NCBI RefSeq assembly: GCF_002265265.1
Contig: NZ_NOIF01000013.1
Coordinates: 1 to 49,099 of the forward strand
Direction: 5' to 3'
From: Photobacterium sanguinicancri
GTDB taxonomy: Bacteria > Pseudomonadota > Gammaproteobacteria > Enterobacterales > Vibrionaceae
DNA: 49,099 bases
The notes beneath the pieces are model-generated. The model saw nothing but the letters and a program-made list of their open reading frames with translations. It searched no databases and was not told where the DNA came from. The position numbers and the translations under genes are program-made. How positions within the stretch are numbered: the stretch's first letter is position 1; each line of letters opens with the position of its first letter. This document shows, piece after piece, positions 1 to 11,012 of the stretch.

Positions 1-1032
1 ATTATTGTGGTCGCTATTGTGGCTTGGCTAGTTAACTTCTTGTTCCGCGATCTTATGCGTGTATCTGATGCACTAGCTGAAATCGCATCAGGGGAAGGCG
101 ATCTAACTCAACGCCTTGAGCCACGTAGCGACGATGAAGTCGGTCAGCTAGCCCTAAACTTCAACCGCTTTGTCGGAAACATGCACCAAATGGTGATGCG
201 CTTACGTGATGTTTCTGATTCGTTAGGCCAACAAGCGCAAACAACGGCATCGCAAGCAGAAGAACGCAGCACCCGTATTCAACATCAACAAGATGAAATC
301 AATATGGTTGCCACTGCGATTAATGAAATGGCGGCAGCAACACAGGAAATCGCCGGTAATGCAGATAATACGGCTCAAACATCAGGTGAAACGGTTAGCG
401 CCGCTGAACACGGCTCTGAGCAAGTAACCCAAAGTCAGCAGTCCATTTCAAGCCTTGCGGGTGAAGTTGAAACAGCGACAGGCGTGATCGGTGAGCTAAA
501 TACACATGCACAAAGCATCAATACTATTCTTTCAACCATCCAAGGCATTGCCGAGCAAACTAACCTACTAGCACTGAATGCCGCAATTGAAGCAGCCCGT
601 GCGGGTGAACAAGGCCGTGGCTTTGCGGTTGTTGCAGATGAAGTCCGCGTCCTAAGCCAACGTACTCACGCTTCAACGCAAGAAATCCAGCAGATGATTG
701 AGACGCTACAGCAAACAACAGGTCGCGCTGTCGGTATCATGGAAAACAGTCGCCACTTAGCTGAAACTTCAGTTGATGATGCCAATGCCGCCTCTACTAG
801 CCTGTCACAGATTAATATTGCAGTGACCAATATTAGTGATATGGCAACACAGATTGCCTCTGCTGCTGAAGAACAATCTTCAGTAACAGAAGAGATCACC
901 CGCAATACCCAAGGTATTCGCGATGTGTCTGATGAACTGGCATTAGAAGCCGACGAAGCTGCGCGACAAGCGGCTGAACTCTCTTCATTGTCACATCAGC
1001 TACAACAAGAAATTAACCAGTTTAAGCTATAA
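1..1032 (+). CDS. Methyl-accepting chemotaxis protein, 3' part (cut by window edge)
   Basis: This is the cytoplasmic half of a chemoreceptor, which senses a ligand and controls the CheA kinase through CheW. The frame is open from base 1, so the gene begins upstream and the periplasmic sensor domain is not visible. The visible protein starts at the end of a membrane helix, followed by a HAMP domain (about residues 10-60, with the typical GEGDLTQRL segment) and a long helical signalling domain. The hairpin tip [19 protein letters not shown] near residue 190 and the following [12 protein letters not shown] are diagnostic of the family. The C-terminus ends in NQFKL, with no CheR/CheB-docking pentapeptide. 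The ligand cannot be inferred. The GTG at position 7 lies inside the membrane helix and is unlikely to be a start. A hairpin terminator follows. Confidence 0.95.
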   Translation: MIVVAIVAWLVNFLFRDLMRVSDALAEIASGEGDLTQRLEPRSDDEVGQLALNFNRFVGNMHQMVMRLRDVSDSLGQQAQTTASQAEERSTRIQHQQDEINMVATAINEMAAATQEIAGNADNTAQTSGETVSAAEHGSEQVTQSQQSISSLAGEVETATGVIGELNTHAQSINTILSTIQGIAEQTNLLALNAAIEAARAGEQGRGFAVVADEVRVLSQRTHASTQEIQQMIETLQQTTGRAVGIMENSRHLAETSVDDANAASTSLSQINIAVTNISDMATQIASAAEEQSSVTEEITRNTQGIRDVSDELALEADEAARQAAELSSLSHQLQQEINQFKL

Positions 1033-1054
1033 GCCAGCCTAAAACTGAAACAAA

Positions 1055-1087
1055 AAAGGGTGTCACTGTATCAGTGACACCCTTTTC
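1055..1087. terminator. Bidirectional intrinsic terminator between the chemoreceptor and transporter genes
   Basis: An 11-bp perfect stem (1058-1068 with 1072-1082) and a TAT loop are flanked by an A-run on the left and T-run on the right. It can therefore stop transcription from both convergent genes. Confidence 0.9.
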
Positions 1088-1145
1088 TTTTACCTATTAG
1101 TCAGTATCTACTAACCCTGACTCAGCTTATATCAATAGCGCACGG

Positions 1146-2483
1146 TTAAAAATTGAATAAGATTGCAGATACCGCCAGCACACCAACCACTAAAATAAAG
1201 TGATTACTCACTTTGCCACGATAACGGCGTAACGACTCCACTTTGTAAACCGCAATAACAGGCATGATAAATAAAATCATCGCAATCACTGGGCCTGAAA
1301 AGGCTTCCATCATGCCTAAAATACTCGGGTTCATCACAGCTGCTCCCCAAATACTCAGCATCATAAAGACAATCCCCGCTTTATCTGTCGCTTTTGGCGA
1401 CAAACTAGAATGCTTACGCACTAAGCCATTAAAACTCTCACGCGCACCTAAAAAGTGACCAAGAAATGATGATGATATGGCAATAAAGGCAATCAGCGGA
1501 CCAAGCAGAACAATAAAAGGATTGTCATGAATATTGGCAAGGTAAGACAGTACAGAAACATTCTGCGCTTTCGCTTCAAGTAGTTGCTCTGGGCTTAAGC
1601 TTAAGACACAAGAGAAAACGAAGAACAGAACAAAGCCAATCAGCATGATAGAGGTACGCTTTAGAATATGTTCCGCTTTATCGTTAGCGGCTTTACCGTA
1701 GTGACGACGCTGCGCTTGGGCAAAACTTGAGATTGCAGCTGCATGACTAAATGCAAAAACCGTCACAGGTACAGAAAGCCAAACTGTCAGTGAAAAATCC
1801 CCCACACTTGGTAGCGCACCCATAGTTGGTAAATGCCAGTTGGGGATCATGTATACCGAAAGGCAAAATAGAATTGCAGCCAGCGGATAAACAATAATTT
1901 CAAAGGCTTTTAGCATCACCTTTTCACCCGCTAGCATGATGGTGATCATACTAAAAACCAGTAGACCAGATAAGGCAATACGCGATGGCGAGCCGAAGCC
2001 CAGTTGATTAACAATAAAGCTATCAACAGTATTCGTTAGACCGACGCCGTAAATCAACAAGATCGGGAAAATAGACAGAAAATACAATACCGAGATCACT
2101 AGACCAGCCGAGCGGCCAAAATGCTCTTCTACTACATCGGTAAAATCTGCTTTCTGATTACGAGAAGAAAGAACAAAACGCGCTAAACCACGGTGTGCAA
2201 AGTAGGTCATCGGAAATGCAAGTAAGGACATCAACACTAAGGGCCAAAAGCCACCCGCACCAATGTTGATTGGCAAGAAGAGAATACCCGCCCCCACAGC
2301 GGTACCAAATAAGCTTAGCATCCAGCTTGTATCGTGTTTACTCCATGAAGAACTGGACACGTCTTCATTGCTTACTGGTATATCTTGAGATAATGACACG
2401 TAACAACCTACTTCTGCGGAATTAAAATCTGGCCGAAGTATATCGGCTTGGCATTTAATTCTCACAAAGCGAACGACAAACAT
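1146..2483 (-). CDS. SdaC-like serine/threonine (HAAAP family) transporter
   Basis: This is an inner-membrane amino-acid:proton symporter of the hydroxy/aromatic amino-acid permease family. The core from about residue 50 closely follows SdaC and TdcC of E. coli as I recall them: WMLSLFGTAVGAGILFLPIN in the first helix, FAHRGLARFVLS, TDVVEEHFG and FLGHFLGARESFNG. About 11 hydrophobic segments are visible. Serine is the likeliest substrate, but Vibrionaceae carry several paralogues, so no symbol is given. The ATG at 2483 has GGAG four bases upstream. It adds a 28-residue polar leader before a GTG at 2401 (VSLSQDIPVSNED), which resembles the family's usual N-terminus, so the start is uncertain. 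The gene stands alone and converges with the chemoreceptor. Confidence 0.88.
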   Translation of the reverse strand: MFVVRFVRIKCQADILRPDFNSAEVGCYVSLSQDIPVSNEDVSSSSWSKHDTSWMLSLFGTAVGAGILFLPINIGAGGFWPLVLMSLLAFPMTYFAHRGLARFVLSSRNQKADFTDVVEEHFGRSAGLVISVLYFLSIFPILLIYGVGLTNTVDSFIVNQLGFGSPSRIALSGLLVFSMITIMLAGEKVMLKAFEIIVYPLAAILFCLSVYMIPNWHLPTMGALPSVGDFSLTVWLSVPVTVFAFSHAAAISSFAQAQRRHYGKAANDKAEHILKRTSIMLIGFVLFFVFSCVLSLSPEQLLEAKAQNVSVLSYLANIHDNPFIVLLGPLIAFIAISSSFLGHFLGARESFNGLVRKHSSLSPKATDKAGIVFMMLSIWGAAVMNPSILGMMEAFSGPVIAMILFIMPVIAVYKVESLRRYRGKVSNHFILVVGVLAVSAILFNF

Positions 2484-2620
2484 CTCGCTCCGTAACCATG
2501 AAATATATAGTTACATCCCCCACTATAAAAGAGGTGAACACTTTAATTCGCTACTAAATGGCCAGTTAAGCAGAGCTATCCACCAAATTTTTCAAATTTT
2601 CATTTTTTTATTGGCGAACA

Positions 2621-2656
2621 AAAAAGCCCCAGTAGGCGAACTTACTGGGGCTTTTC
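2621..2656 (-). terminator. Intrinsic terminator of the hemA-kdsA operon
   Basis: A 13-bp stem (2622-2634 with 2643-2655) with an 8-nt loop is followed on the minus strand by six T residues. It lies 33 bases beyond the kdsA stop. Confidence 0.92.
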
Positions 2657-2688
2657 ACTATAACTCGTATGCACTAGTGCACTGATGA

Positions 2689-3555
<867 letters not shown>

Positions 3556-3558
3556 TTA

Positions 3559-4374
3559 TTAGTGAAGGGTCAGCGGCTCTTCGTTCAGGGCTGCAACTTG
3601 CAACTTCAATAACTCAGCTGCAGGGTCTTCAGGGCATTGTTCAATAAAATAGCTATAATCAGAAGCTGCAGCATGGCTACAGTCTAGCTTTTGATAAATA
3701 TAACCACGGTCACGAATTTCATGCGGATCGTCTGGCTGCATCTTCAAAGCAAGATCGCTACAGCGCAACGCATCGGTATATTGCTCTTCACGCAGTAAAG
3801 CGCTTTTCATTACCGTTAACCAACGCTTAATTATATCGCTGTTGGTCGCATTTTCGAGATCTCTTGCGCCAATTTGTGCGAATGGTCCTTTCGCCCCTTT
3901 AAGCCAACCACCTAAAGTACGTAGGCTTAAAAATTCACCGTCAAATGGGTTGATATACTGAATTTCGCTATCATACCAAGTCACTTTCAAAATGAATTGG
4001 GTGGGGAAACCAACACTACTAACAGGTAGATCAAGGTGATTAGCCAAATAAAGAAAGATAGCACCTAAACTCACAGGAATACCGCGCTTACGATCTAACA
4101 CTTTATCTAGGTAGATATTGTCAGACGAGAAGTATTGCTGTTCATCCCCTTCAAAGCCCCACTCACGATAAAATAAACGAATCAAGCCATCCAATCGTAC
4201 ATGTGGGTTAGGTTCATCCATCAACGCGTGTTCAGCTTCTTTTGCCATACGCTCAAGTTGGATTTGTACCCAGCCTTTCGGAAATGAAGGATCCGTTAAC
4301 GCTGTCATCGCTAATGCCCCTTCAACAAGTGGCATTTGCTCTAATTCTTCATGACTAAAGTTCACGTCAATCAC
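3559..4374 (-). CDS. sirB1: SirB1 family protein (transglutaminase-like fold with TPR)
   Basis: This 271-residue cytosolic protein matches the SirB1/YchA family. The N-terminal two-thirds form a transglutaminase-like domain (about residues 40-180; NIYLDKVLDRKRGIPVSLG is typical). The C-terminus is a short TPR-like helical region (ALRCSDLALKMQPDDPHEIRDRG). The biochemical role is not established. The start is GTG, and its bases overlap the TGA of sirB2 (GTGA), so translation is probably coupled. The sirB2-sirB1-kdsA order after prmC is the same as in E. coli. Confidence 0.9.
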   Translation of the reverse strand: MIDVNFSHEELEQMPLVEGALAMTALTDPSFPKGWVQIQLERMAKEAEHALMDEPNPHVRLDGLIRLFYREWGFEGDEQQYFSSDNIYLDKVLDRKRGIPVSLGAIFLYLANHLDLPVSSVGFPTQFILKVTWYDSEIQYINPFDGEFLSLRTLGGWLKGAKGPFAQIGARDLENATNSDIIKRWLTVMKSALLREEQYTDALRCSDLALKMQPDDPHEIRDRGYIYQKLDCSHAAASDYSYFIEQCPEDPAAELLKLQVAALNEEPLTLH

Positions 4375-4751
4375 CCTAAAAATGATGTTTTGGTCATAGC
4401 TATGTTAGCGGCAGCAACTAGCCAACCTAACGCACCAAAATACGCGAACGTTTTAAAAACTTTATTTTTACCGTATTTCAATGTGAAAAAGCCCAACGCA
4501 ATGTACGCCAGCACACAACTTAGTTTTTGTGTTAACCAGCTTCCAGCTTCGGTAAACGGCATAAAGCCCGTTATGAAGATCAGCGCCACACCCGACAGTA
4601 ATAGAAACGTATCAACGACGTGGGGTGCTATTTTTAGGAATTTTTTTTCATTCAGCGTGGAATTAGCCATCATCAAGCAATAACGAACTGTAAATAACAA
4701 TACGCTCAGAACGATAGCCAGCATGTGGAAGTGTTTAGCTGCTGCATACAT
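4371..4751 (-). CDS. sirB2: SirB2 family membrane protein
   Basis: This small (126-residue) inner-membrane protein of the SirB2/YchQ family has four hydrophobic helices, at about residues 7-24, 44-62, 77-92 and 100-118. The conserved opening KHFHMLAIVLSVLLFTVRY and the FLLLSGVALI segment identify the family. No enzymatic function is known. It lies between prmC (12 bases upstream) and sirB1 (4-base overlap), the position it has in E. coli. Confidence 0.88.
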   Translation of the reverse strand: MYAAAKHFHMLAIVLSVLLFTVRYCLMMANSTLNEKKFLKIAPHVVDTFLLLSGVALIFITGFMPFTEAGSWLTQKLSCVLAYIALGFFTLKYGKNKVFKTFAYFGALGWLVAAANIAMTKTSFLG

Positions 4752-4763
4752 AGTTTTGTCTCT

Positions 4764-5612
4764 CTATCCTTGCCAACACCCAAGCGTTACGCGATCTAAT
4801 CCTGCGTAATCTTGAGCTGTCTCTACTTGGGTATACCCCAAATCCTGTAAAATCTGACGAACGGCGAAGCCTTGCTCAAAGCCATGCTCCATCAATAACC
4901 AGCCATCCGTTTGTAAATGCTGTCGGCCTTGCTCACTGATAATTCGAATATCAGCTAAACCATTATCTGGCGCAACAAGTGCTGTTAGCGGTTCAAACCG
5001 CACATCCCCTTGCGCTAAATGCGGGTCTTGATCGTCAATATAAGGCGGGTTACTCGCAATCACAGCAAACTGATCATTGGCTGATAACGGGCTATACCAA
5101 CTTCCAGACAAAAAATCCGCATTGGTAATACCCAAACGTTGCCCATTTTCAGTCGCCAATTGCGCCGTTTCAGGACGAAGATCAATCCCAGTTACCAAGG
5201 CGTCAGCACGTTCAGAAGCCAGTGCTAGTGCAATCGCTCCCGTACCTGTTCCCAAATCTAACACTCGGCATGCTTGGCTTGGCATTTTATCCAATGCCAG
5301 CTCCACTAAGCGTTCGGTATCAGGGCGTGGGATCAAAGTATGCGGTGCGACTTTCAAAGACAGCGACCAAAATTCACGTTCACCGACAATATAAGCAATC
5401 GGCTCACCTTGAATACGCCGTGCAACTAATGCATCAAACATCTGCTGCTGCGCGTCCTCTAACGTTTTTTCTGGCCACGTCAGCAAATAACTGCGCGGTT
5501 TATCCAGCACATGACAAAGCAAAACAGCAGCATCAATTTGCGGGCTATCAGAGCCCGCATCGGTCAATTGCGCTGTAGTTTGCTTGAGCAAAGCGTCAAT
5601 CGACAACGCCAT
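4764..5612 (-). CDS. prmC: Release-factor glutamine N5-methyltransferase
   Basis: PrmC (HemK) uses S-adenosylmethionine to methylate the glutamine of the GGQ motif in release factors 1 and 2, which raises termination efficiency. The 282-residue protein has the N-terminal helical substrate-binding domain and then a Rossmann methyltransferase fold. Visible motifs are VLDLGTGTGAIALALA (SAM-binding motif I, about residue 117) and the catalytic NPPY (about residue 187). Its ATG overlaps the prfA stop by one base (TAATG), so it is translationally coupled to the gene for its own substrate. Confidence 0.96.
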   Translation of the reverse strand: MALSIDALLKQTTAQLTDAGSDSPQIDAAVLLCHVLDKPRSYLLTWPEKTLEDAQQQMFDALVARRIQGEPIAYIVGEREFWSLSLKVAPHTLIPRPDTERLVELALDKMPSQACRVLDLGTGTGAIALALASERADALVTGIDLRPETAQLATENGQRLGITNADFLSGSWYSPLSANDQFAVIASNPPYIDDQDPHLAQGDVRFEPLTALVAPDNGLADIRIISEQGRQHLQTDGWLLMEHGFEQGFAVRQILQDLGYTQVETAQDYAGLDRVTLGCWQG

Positions 5613-6700
5613 TAGTTTTGTTCAGCCATTGCTGCAAGTTGATCCGCTTGGTGCTCAACCAATACTGGTTGGATCAAGCTATCTAAATCACCTTCCATCA
5701 CTTCATTTAGGCGGTAAAGCGTTAACGTAATGCGGTGATCCGATACACGACCTTGTGGGTAGTTATAAGTACGGATACGGTCAGAACGGTCACCCGAACC
5801 TAGTAGGTTACGACGTGTACTTGCTTCCGCTTCGTGACGACGTTCTTCTTCAGCTTTAATGATACGAGCAGCCAGTACAGACATCGCTTTTGCTTTGTTT
5901 TTATGCTGTGAACGCTCATCCTGACACTCCACAACAGTACCTGTTGGTAAGTGCGTAATACGAATTGCAGAATCGGTGGTGTTAACGTGCTGACCACCCG
6001 CGCCTGATGCACGGAATGTATCAATTTTCAAATCTGCCGCTTTAATCTCAGGAAGGTCCGCTTCTGGGATCTCTGCCATTACAGCAACGGTACAAGCCGA
6101 TGTATGAACACGACCTTGTGATTCTGTGGCCGGAACACGCTGTACACGGTGACCACCAGATTCAAATTTTAAGATACCGTAAGCACCTTCGCCGTTTACT
6201 TTCGCGATCATTTCTTTATAACCGCCTTGTTCTGAGCGGTTTTCACTGATCACTTCGATACGCCAACCTTGGCGCTCAGCAAACTTGCTGTACATACGGA
6301 ACAGATCACCGGCAAAGATACCCGCTTCATCACCACCCGCACCTGCACGAATTTCGACGAAACAGTTACGTTCATCATTTGGATCTTTCGGGATCAATAG
6401 TACTTGCAGCTCATCTTCCAGACGAATGATATTCGCTTTCGCGTCTTTCACTTCTTCTTGCGCCATTTCACGCATTTCAGGATCGTCTTCTTGTGCCATT
6501 TCTTCAGCGGCTTCCAAGTCTTCCTTTGCTTGTTGATACGCTTGGAAAGCTTTGGTTACTTCTTCTAGCTGAGAATATTCACGTGATAGCGCACGGAACT
6601 TATTTTGATCGCTAAGAACCCCAGGATCACCCAGTAAGTGTTGAACTTCTTCGTAACGCTCAACCAAAGTTTCTAATTTAACTAAAATGGACGGTTTCAT
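5612..6700 (-). CDS. prfA: Peptide chain release factor 1
   Basis: RF1 recognises UAA and UAG in the ribosomal A site and triggers hydrolysis of peptidyl-tRNA. The 362-residue protein has the coiled N-terminal domain, the stop-codon reading tripeptide PAT in the segment [13 protein letters not shown], and the catalytic GGQ in [15 protein letters not shown]. The basic [19 protein letters not shown] segment is also typical. It lies between hemA and prmC as in enteric bacteria. ATG start at 6700. Confidence 0.98.
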   Translation of the reverse strand: MKPSILVKLETLVERYEEVQHLLGDPGVLSDQNKFRALSREYSQLEEVTKAFQAYQQAKEDLEAAEEMAQEDDPEMREMAQEEVKDAKANIIRLEDELQVLLIPKDPNDERNCFVEIRAGAGGDEAGIFAGDLFRMYSKFAERQGWRIEVISENRSEQGGYKEMIAKVNGEGAYGILKFESGGHRVQRVPATESQGRVHTSACTVAVMAEIPEADLPEIKAADLKIDTFRASGAGGQHVNTTDSAIRITHLPTGTVVECQDERSQHKNKAKAMSVLAARIIKAEEERRHEAEASTRRNLLGSGDRSDRIRTYNYPQGRVSDHRITLTLYRLNEVMEGDLDSLIQPVLVEHQADQLAAMAEQN

Positions 6701-6788
6701 AATTCACTACAAATCAATGTTCTGTTTATGGCGATAAGCAACATCTCTCATTAAGAATACTTAACTTACCACCTCGAATAGGACGTCG

Positions 6789-8066
6789 TTATTTGCTTTT
6801 GGTGCTTAGACTCTGAGAATCTAATCCTAAGCTTTCACGAATAACGGCCAGCTTTTCCGGTTCACCGTGATGAGCCGCTTGTTGCATGGCGCGCGTTGGG
6901 GCATGAATCAACTTATTGGTGAGCTTATTACTGAGTTCGGTTAATACCTTTTCAGGATCACTACCATTAGCCAGTAACTGTAGACTGCGGCTCAATAAGT
7001 CTTGTTTAATATCATCAGCATGGCAACGGTATTGACGGATACTATCTACCGCTTCCAGTGAACGTAGCCAACTCATAAAAGCGGCGCTTTCTTCACTGAC
7101 AATGGCTTCCGCTTGAATTGCAGCCACTTTACGTTGTTCACGGTTTTTGTTCACAATTCCTTGTAAGTCATCCACCGTGTAAAGATATACGTCGTTGAGA
7201 TCACCCACTTCTTGCTCGATATCACGTGGAACTGCGATATCTACTAATAGCATAGGTTGGTGTCGACGTGCTTTGATCGCTTTTTCCACCATCCCTTTAC
7301 CAACAATGGGTAATGGGCTGGCTGTTGAACTAATTACAATATCAGCACGGTGAAGGTGATCAGGGATTTCAGGTAAGCCGATCACCTCAGCACCAAATTC
7401 TTTAGATAATCCTGCCGCACGCTCTTTGGTGCGGTTAGCAACAATAAGGTTGTTACACCCTTGCTCAACAAGGTGGCGCGCCACAAGTTCAATTGTTTCA
7501 CCTGCACCTACCAGTAAAACTGTTGCTTCTGACATAGATTCGAAAATCTGTTTTGCTAACGTACAGGCGGCAAACGCGACGGATACTGCGTTACCGCCAA
7601 TATCAGTTTCAGTTCGCACCCGCTTCGCGACGGTAAAGGTTTTATGAAACAGCTTCTCTAACATGCCGTGCACCGCGTGGTGATCACCAGCATCTGAATA
7701 CGCTTGTTTTACCTGACCTAATATTTGCGGTTCACCCAATACCAAGGAGTCTAAGCCACAAGCAACACGCATTAAATGGCGTACTGCAGCTTGTTCTTCA
7801 TGGAAATAAAGGCTTGGCATGAGCTCATCTGCCGATAGCTGATGAAATTGGCTTAACCAATCAATAAGCACACCTGGCCCCGCTTGAGAGACGTCACAAT
7901 ACAGCTCCGTGCGATTGCACGTAGAGATAATAACGCCACTATTCACGTCAGGGTGTGTGCCTAGCTCATGTAGAGCGGCTGTTAGCTTATCAGGAGAAAA
8001 AGCCACTTTTTCACGCAAATCTACAGTCGCAGTATTGTGATTGATGCCTAATGCAAGCAAGGTCAT
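6789..8066 (-). CDS. hemA: Glutamyl-tRNA reductase
   Basis: HemA reduces glutamyl-tRNA(Glu) with NADPH to glutamate-1-semialdehyde, the first committed step of C5-pathway tetrapyrrole synthesis. The 425-residue protein has the catalytic Cys50 in STCNRTE, the VFGEPQ-like segment [16 protein letters not shown], a Rossmann NADPH domain ([17 protein letters not shown]) and a C-terminal dimerisation helix region. It is the first gene of the six-gene minus-strand operon and is divergent from lolB. The last residues (SLSTKSK) are variable in the family. No strong Shine-Dalgarno precedes the ATG. Confidence 0.97.
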   Translation of the reverse strand: MTLLALGINHNTATVDLREKVAFSPDKLTAALHELGTHPDVNSGVIISTCNRTELYCDVSQAGPGVLIDWLSQFHQLSADELMPSLYFHEEQAAVRHLMRVACGLDSLVLGEPQILGQVKQAYSDAGDHHAVHGMLEKLFHKTFTVAKRVRTETDIGGNAVSVAFAACTLAKQIFESMSEATVLLVGAGETIELVARHLVEQGCNNLIVANRTKERAAGLSKEFGAEVIGLPEIPDHLHRADIVISSTASPLPIVGKGMVEKAIKARRHQPMLLVDIAVPRDIEQEVGDLNDVYLYTVDDLQGIVNKNREQRKVAAIQAEAIVSEESAAFMSWLRSLEAVDSIRQYRCHADDIKQDLLSRSLQLLANGSDPEKVLTELSNKLTNKLIHAPTRAMQQAAHHGEPEKLAVIRESLGLDSQSLSTKSK

Positions 8067-8372
8067 GGAGACGGTGTACCAACGTTGCCAAATAAAAAGA
8101 TCTAGGGCGGGATTTTACTTGATGACCCACCGTAATAAAAGGAAACAGGCAGATTCATTCATCATAGAGTACACATTTGCCGCTTTTTAGGTGCTATTTT
8201 ACCCACTCGCCAACAATATACACATTAATGGCAAGCGCATGAAATTGCGTATTAAGCCAATGCTAAGCCTGTGCTTCTGTTACATATTATCACTTTGTCA
8301 CCACGGCTTTTATTTGGCTTATCGCCTAATTACCGCTATTGTTTGCCCAAACTACCGAATGAGTCATTCGTC
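8067..8372. other. hemA-lolB divergent intergenic region
   Basis: These 306 bases must hold promoters for both the hemA and lolB operons. I see no pair of good -35/-10 boxes on either strand. The right end holds a small open frame and a perfect palindrome, listed separately. Confidence 0.5.
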
Positions 8373-8376
8373 ATGA
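8239..8376 (+). CDS. Possible 45-codon upstream ORF overlapping the lolB start
   Basis: An ATG-initiated frame of 45 codons ends in a TGA that overlaps the lolB ATG (ATGA), the classic geometry for translational coupling. The peptide is hydrophobic and cysteine-rich (MLSLCFCYILSLCHHG). Its Shine-Dalgarno is weak and I know of no homologue. It may well be a chance frame in the leader. Confidence 0.2.
   Translation: MKLRIKPMLSLCFCYILSLCHHGFYLAYRLITAIVCPNYRMSHSS
8356..8370. promoter_or_regulatory. Perfect 15-base palindrome directly before lolB
   Basis: CGAATGA-G-TCATTCG is a perfect dyad that ends two bases before the lolB ATG, where a Shine-Dalgarno would be expected. It could be an operator or a small RNA hairpin over the initiation region. 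Confidence 0.4.
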
Positions 8377-8993
8377 ATTTATCCGTGCCATTGTCGTTTA
8401 AACGCTGCCATCGCATGTTGAGCACTGCCTTAATGCTGATATTATTAGCTGGGTGTGCCCAACAAGCCCCCGTTCAATCTACCAATTGGCAAACCCATCA
8501 ATATGCACTCGAACAGTTAAGCCACTACCAAGCAAAAGGGAAACTGGGCTACAAAGGCCCCGATCTTCGTTTTGGTGCGAACTTACTCTGGAAAACAGCG
8601 GCGCAAAAAGATCAGCTGCTTCTTACCAATTTTTTAGGTAGTACTTTACTCAAACTCGACACCACAGAATCTGGTGCCACACTGATCGACAATAATGGTC
8701 GTCGTCATCAAGGGACAGATGCAGCAACGCTAGTCCAGCAACTCACGGGGATTAACCTTCCTGTAGAACAAATGCGAGATTGGTTGATTGGTCTGCCAAC
8801 AGCCGCAGATAGCTACCAACTAAATGAACAAAATACCGTTAGCTATTTAGCCAAGACAGTGGGCAATCAAACGTGGGAAATGACGTTTGATGAATATGAC
8901 TACACCACCTCACCTGTATTACCAAAAAAAATGGTACTCACGCAAAATAGCCAACGTATCACCCTGATTATTCATTCTTGGTCTTTGAAATAA
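8373..8993 (+). CDS. lolB: Outer-membrane lipoprotein receptor LolB
   Basis: LolB is itself a lipoprotein. It receives lipoproteins from periplasmic LolA and inserts them into the inner leaflet of the outer membrane. The ATG at 8373 gives 206 residues (E. coli LolB has 207) with a basic N-terminus, a hydrophobic stretch and the lipobox LLAGC, making Cys28 the lipidated residue. A second ATG at 8415 would give a shorter signal peptide. The body matches the family (YQAKGKLGYKG; the hydrophobic protruding loop follows in LLLTNFLGSTLLKL). It is first in lolB-ispE-prs. No good Shine-Dalgarno is visible. Confidence 0.93.
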   Translation: MNLSVPLSFKRCHRMLSTALMLILLAGCAQQAPVQSTNWQTHQYALEQLSHYQAKGKLGYKGPDLRFGANLLWKTAAQKDQLLLTNFLGSTLLKLDTTESGATLIDNNGRRHQGTDAATLVQQLTGINLPVEQMRDWLIGLPTAADSYQLNEQNTVSYLAKTVGNQTWEMTFDEYDYTTSPVLPKKMVLTQNSQRITLIIHSWSLK

Positions 8994-8996
8994 GTT

Positions 8997-9872
8997 ATGA
9001 GCAGCCCAATTCTTACTCAAACAACACGCTGGCCTGCGCCTGCAAAACTCAACCTTTTCCTTTACATCACTGGTCGTAGACCTAACGGCTACCATGATCT
9101 ACAGACCTTATTTCAGTTCTTAGATCACAGTGACACACTGACGATCACCGCTAATAACAGCACGGAAATTACGATTTCCCCTGAAATTGAAGGGGTCGCA
9201 ACCGAAGATAATTTGATCTATCGCGCAGCCGATGCCCTGCGTAAAGCGGCAAACATTACAGCCGGCGCTGATATTCATATAGACAAGATTTTACCTATGG
9301 GTGGAGGATTGGGTGGTGGTTCATCTGATGCTGCGACAACCTTGGTTGCACTCAACTATTTATGGCAAACCAAGCTAACCGTAGAGCAGCTTGCTGAGAT
9401 AGGTTTAGCCCTAGGCGCTGATGTACCTGTTTTCGTACGCGGAGTCAGTGCTTTTGCTGAAGGTGTTGGTGAAAAATTACAACCAGCAGAGCCCGAAGAA
9501 AAGTGGTATTTAGTCGCAAAACCAGACGTTAGCATCGCAACTGTCGATATTTTCACCCATTCGGACTTAACTCGCGATACTGAAAAACGCAGCCTGAAGG
9601 CACTATTAGCAGGGACTTACGAAAACGATTGCGAAAAAATAGTAAGAAGACTGCACCCTAAGGTTGATAAGGCGCTTTCTTGGCTGTTAGAATATGCGCC
9701 GTCAAGATTGACTGGTACTGGCGCATGTGTGTTCGCTGAATTTAGCACCCATCGCGAGGCCATTGCAACACTGAACAAATTACCTAACTGGCTCCACGGA
9801 TTTGTCGCAAAAGGTGTCAACACGTCTCCCTTATTGACAGCCTTGAGCACACATTCTTCGGATGGTCAGTAA
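8997..9872 (+). CDS. ispE: 4-diphosphocytidyl-2-C-methyl-D-erythritol kinase
   Basis: IspE phosphorylates CDP-methylerythritol with ATP in the non-mevalonate isoprenoid pathway. The 291-residue protein is a GHMP kinase: [17 protein letters not shown] at the N-terminus holds the substrate-binding Lys, [13 protein letters not shown] (about residue 100) is the glycine-rich ATP loop, and LGADVPVFV contains the catalytic Asp. It starts three bases after the lolB stop and is followed by prs after 33 bases. The gene order is as in E. coli. Confidence 0.97.
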   Translation: MSSPILTQTTRWPAPAKLNLFLYITGRRPNGYHDLQTLFQFLDHSDTLTITANNSTEITISPEIEGVATEDNLIYRAADALRKAANITAGADIHIDKILPMGGGLGGGSSDAATTLVALNYLWQTKLTVEQLAEIGLALGADVPVFVRGVSAFAEGVGEKLQPAEPEEKWYLVAKPDVSIATVDIFTHSDLTRDTEKRSLKALLAGTYENDCEKIVRRLHPKVDKALSWLLEYAPSRLTGTGACVFAEFSTHREAIATLNKLPNWLHGFVAKGVNTSPLLTALSTHSSDGQ

Positions 9873-9905
9873 TTACAACTTGGACGCAACCCTGAGGTTT
9901 CCACC

Positions 9906-10853
9906 GTGCCTGATATGAAGCTGTTTGCTGGTAACGCTACACCAGAACTAGCCCAACGCATTGCTGACCGTCTATACATCTCTCTTGGAGATGCGACAGT
10001 TAACCGTTTTTCTGATGGTGAAGTATGTGTTCAGATTAATGAAAACGTTCGTGGTAGCGACGTATTCATTATTCAATCAACTTGTGCACCAACTAACGAC
10101 AACCTAATGGAGTTAGTTGTAATGATCGATGCACTTCGTCGTGCATCTGCAGGCCGTATTACCGCAGTTATCCCTTACTTCGGTTATGCTCGCCAAGACC
10201 GCCGCGTCCGTTCTGCTCGTGTGCCTATTACTGCAAAAGTCGTTGCTGATTTCCTTTCAAACGTTGGTGTTGACCGCGTTCTGACTGTTGACCTGCACGC
10301 TGAGCAAATCCAAGGCTTCTTCGATGTACCAGTTGATAACGTATTCGGTAGCCCTGTGTTACTAGAAGACATCCTGGCGAAGAAACTGGAAGATCCAGTT
10401 GTTGTATCTCCAGATATCGGTGGTGTTGTGCGTGCACGTGCTATCGCTAAACTACTAGACGATACTGACATCGCTATCATCGATAAGCGTCGCCCTCGCG
10501 CGAACGTTTCTCAGGTAATGCACCTGATCGGTGACGTTGAAGGTCGTGACTGCATCATTGTTGATGACATGATCGATACTGGCGGCACACTATGTAAAGC
10601 AGCAGAAGCACTGAAAGAGCGCGGCGCTAAGCGTGTATTCGCTTACGCAACTCACCCAGTATTCTCTGGTACGGCTGTTCAAAACATCCGTGAATCTGTT
10701 ATCGATGAAGTTATCGTAACTGACTCAATTCCTCTATCTCAAGAAATCATAGACACAGGTCGCGTATCTGTTCTAACGCTTTCTGGCATGCTAGCGGAAG
10801 CTATTCGTCGCATTAGCAACGAAGAATCAATTTCAGCAATGTTCGAACACTAA
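9906..10853 (+). CDS. prs: Ribose-phosphate pyrophosphokinase
   Basis: Prs makes PRPP from ribose 5-phosphate and ATP for nucleotide, histidine, tryptophan and NAD synthesis. The 315 residues equal the E. coli length and the sequence is very similar throughout. Seen motifs are the flexible catalytic loop [18 protein letters not shown], the metal-binding [13 protein letters not shown] and the PRPP-binding loop [11 protein letters not shown]. The start is GTG, as in E. coli, with GAGG eight bases upstream. A strong terminator follows. Confidence 0.98.
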   Translation: MPDMKLFAGNATPELAQRIADRLYISLGDATVNRFSDGEVCVQINENVRGSDVFIIQSTCAPTNDNLMELVVMIDALRRASAGRITAVIPYFGYARQDRRVRSARVPITAKVVADFLSNVGVDRVLTVDLHAEQIQGFFDVPVDNVFGSPVLLEDILAKKLEDPVVVSPDIGGVVRARAIAKLLDDTDIAIIDKRRPRANVSQVMHLIGDVEGRDCIIVDDMIDTGGTLCKAAEALKERGAKRVFAYATHPVFSGTAVQNIRESVIDEVIVTDSIPLSQEIIDTGRVSVLTLSGMLAEAIRRISNEESISAMFEH

Positions 10854-10874
10854 TCGAGCGAAGCGGGAACTGAC

Positions 10875-10904
10875 AAACGCCTCGCTTTTGCGGGGCGTTT
10901 TGCT
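10875..10904 (+). terminator. Intrinsic terminator after prs
   Basis: An 11-bp stem with one G-U pair (10875-10885 with 10890-10900) closes a TTTT loop and is followed by T-rich sequence. Confidence 0.9.
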
Positions 10905-11012
10905 TTTGGGGCTATAACAACCTTGCAGGGCAATAACCGCGATCCGTATCAATCTTTCCAAGTTTGGTATAACATAGCGCGCGTTTTCAGCCTAAGACGA
11001 GAGAAATCAAGC

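Noticed and set aside
10923-11012. A 30-residue N-terminal extension of Pth
   Set aside because: It contains the likely pth promoter and has no similarity to the family; the GTG at 11013 gives the usual length.
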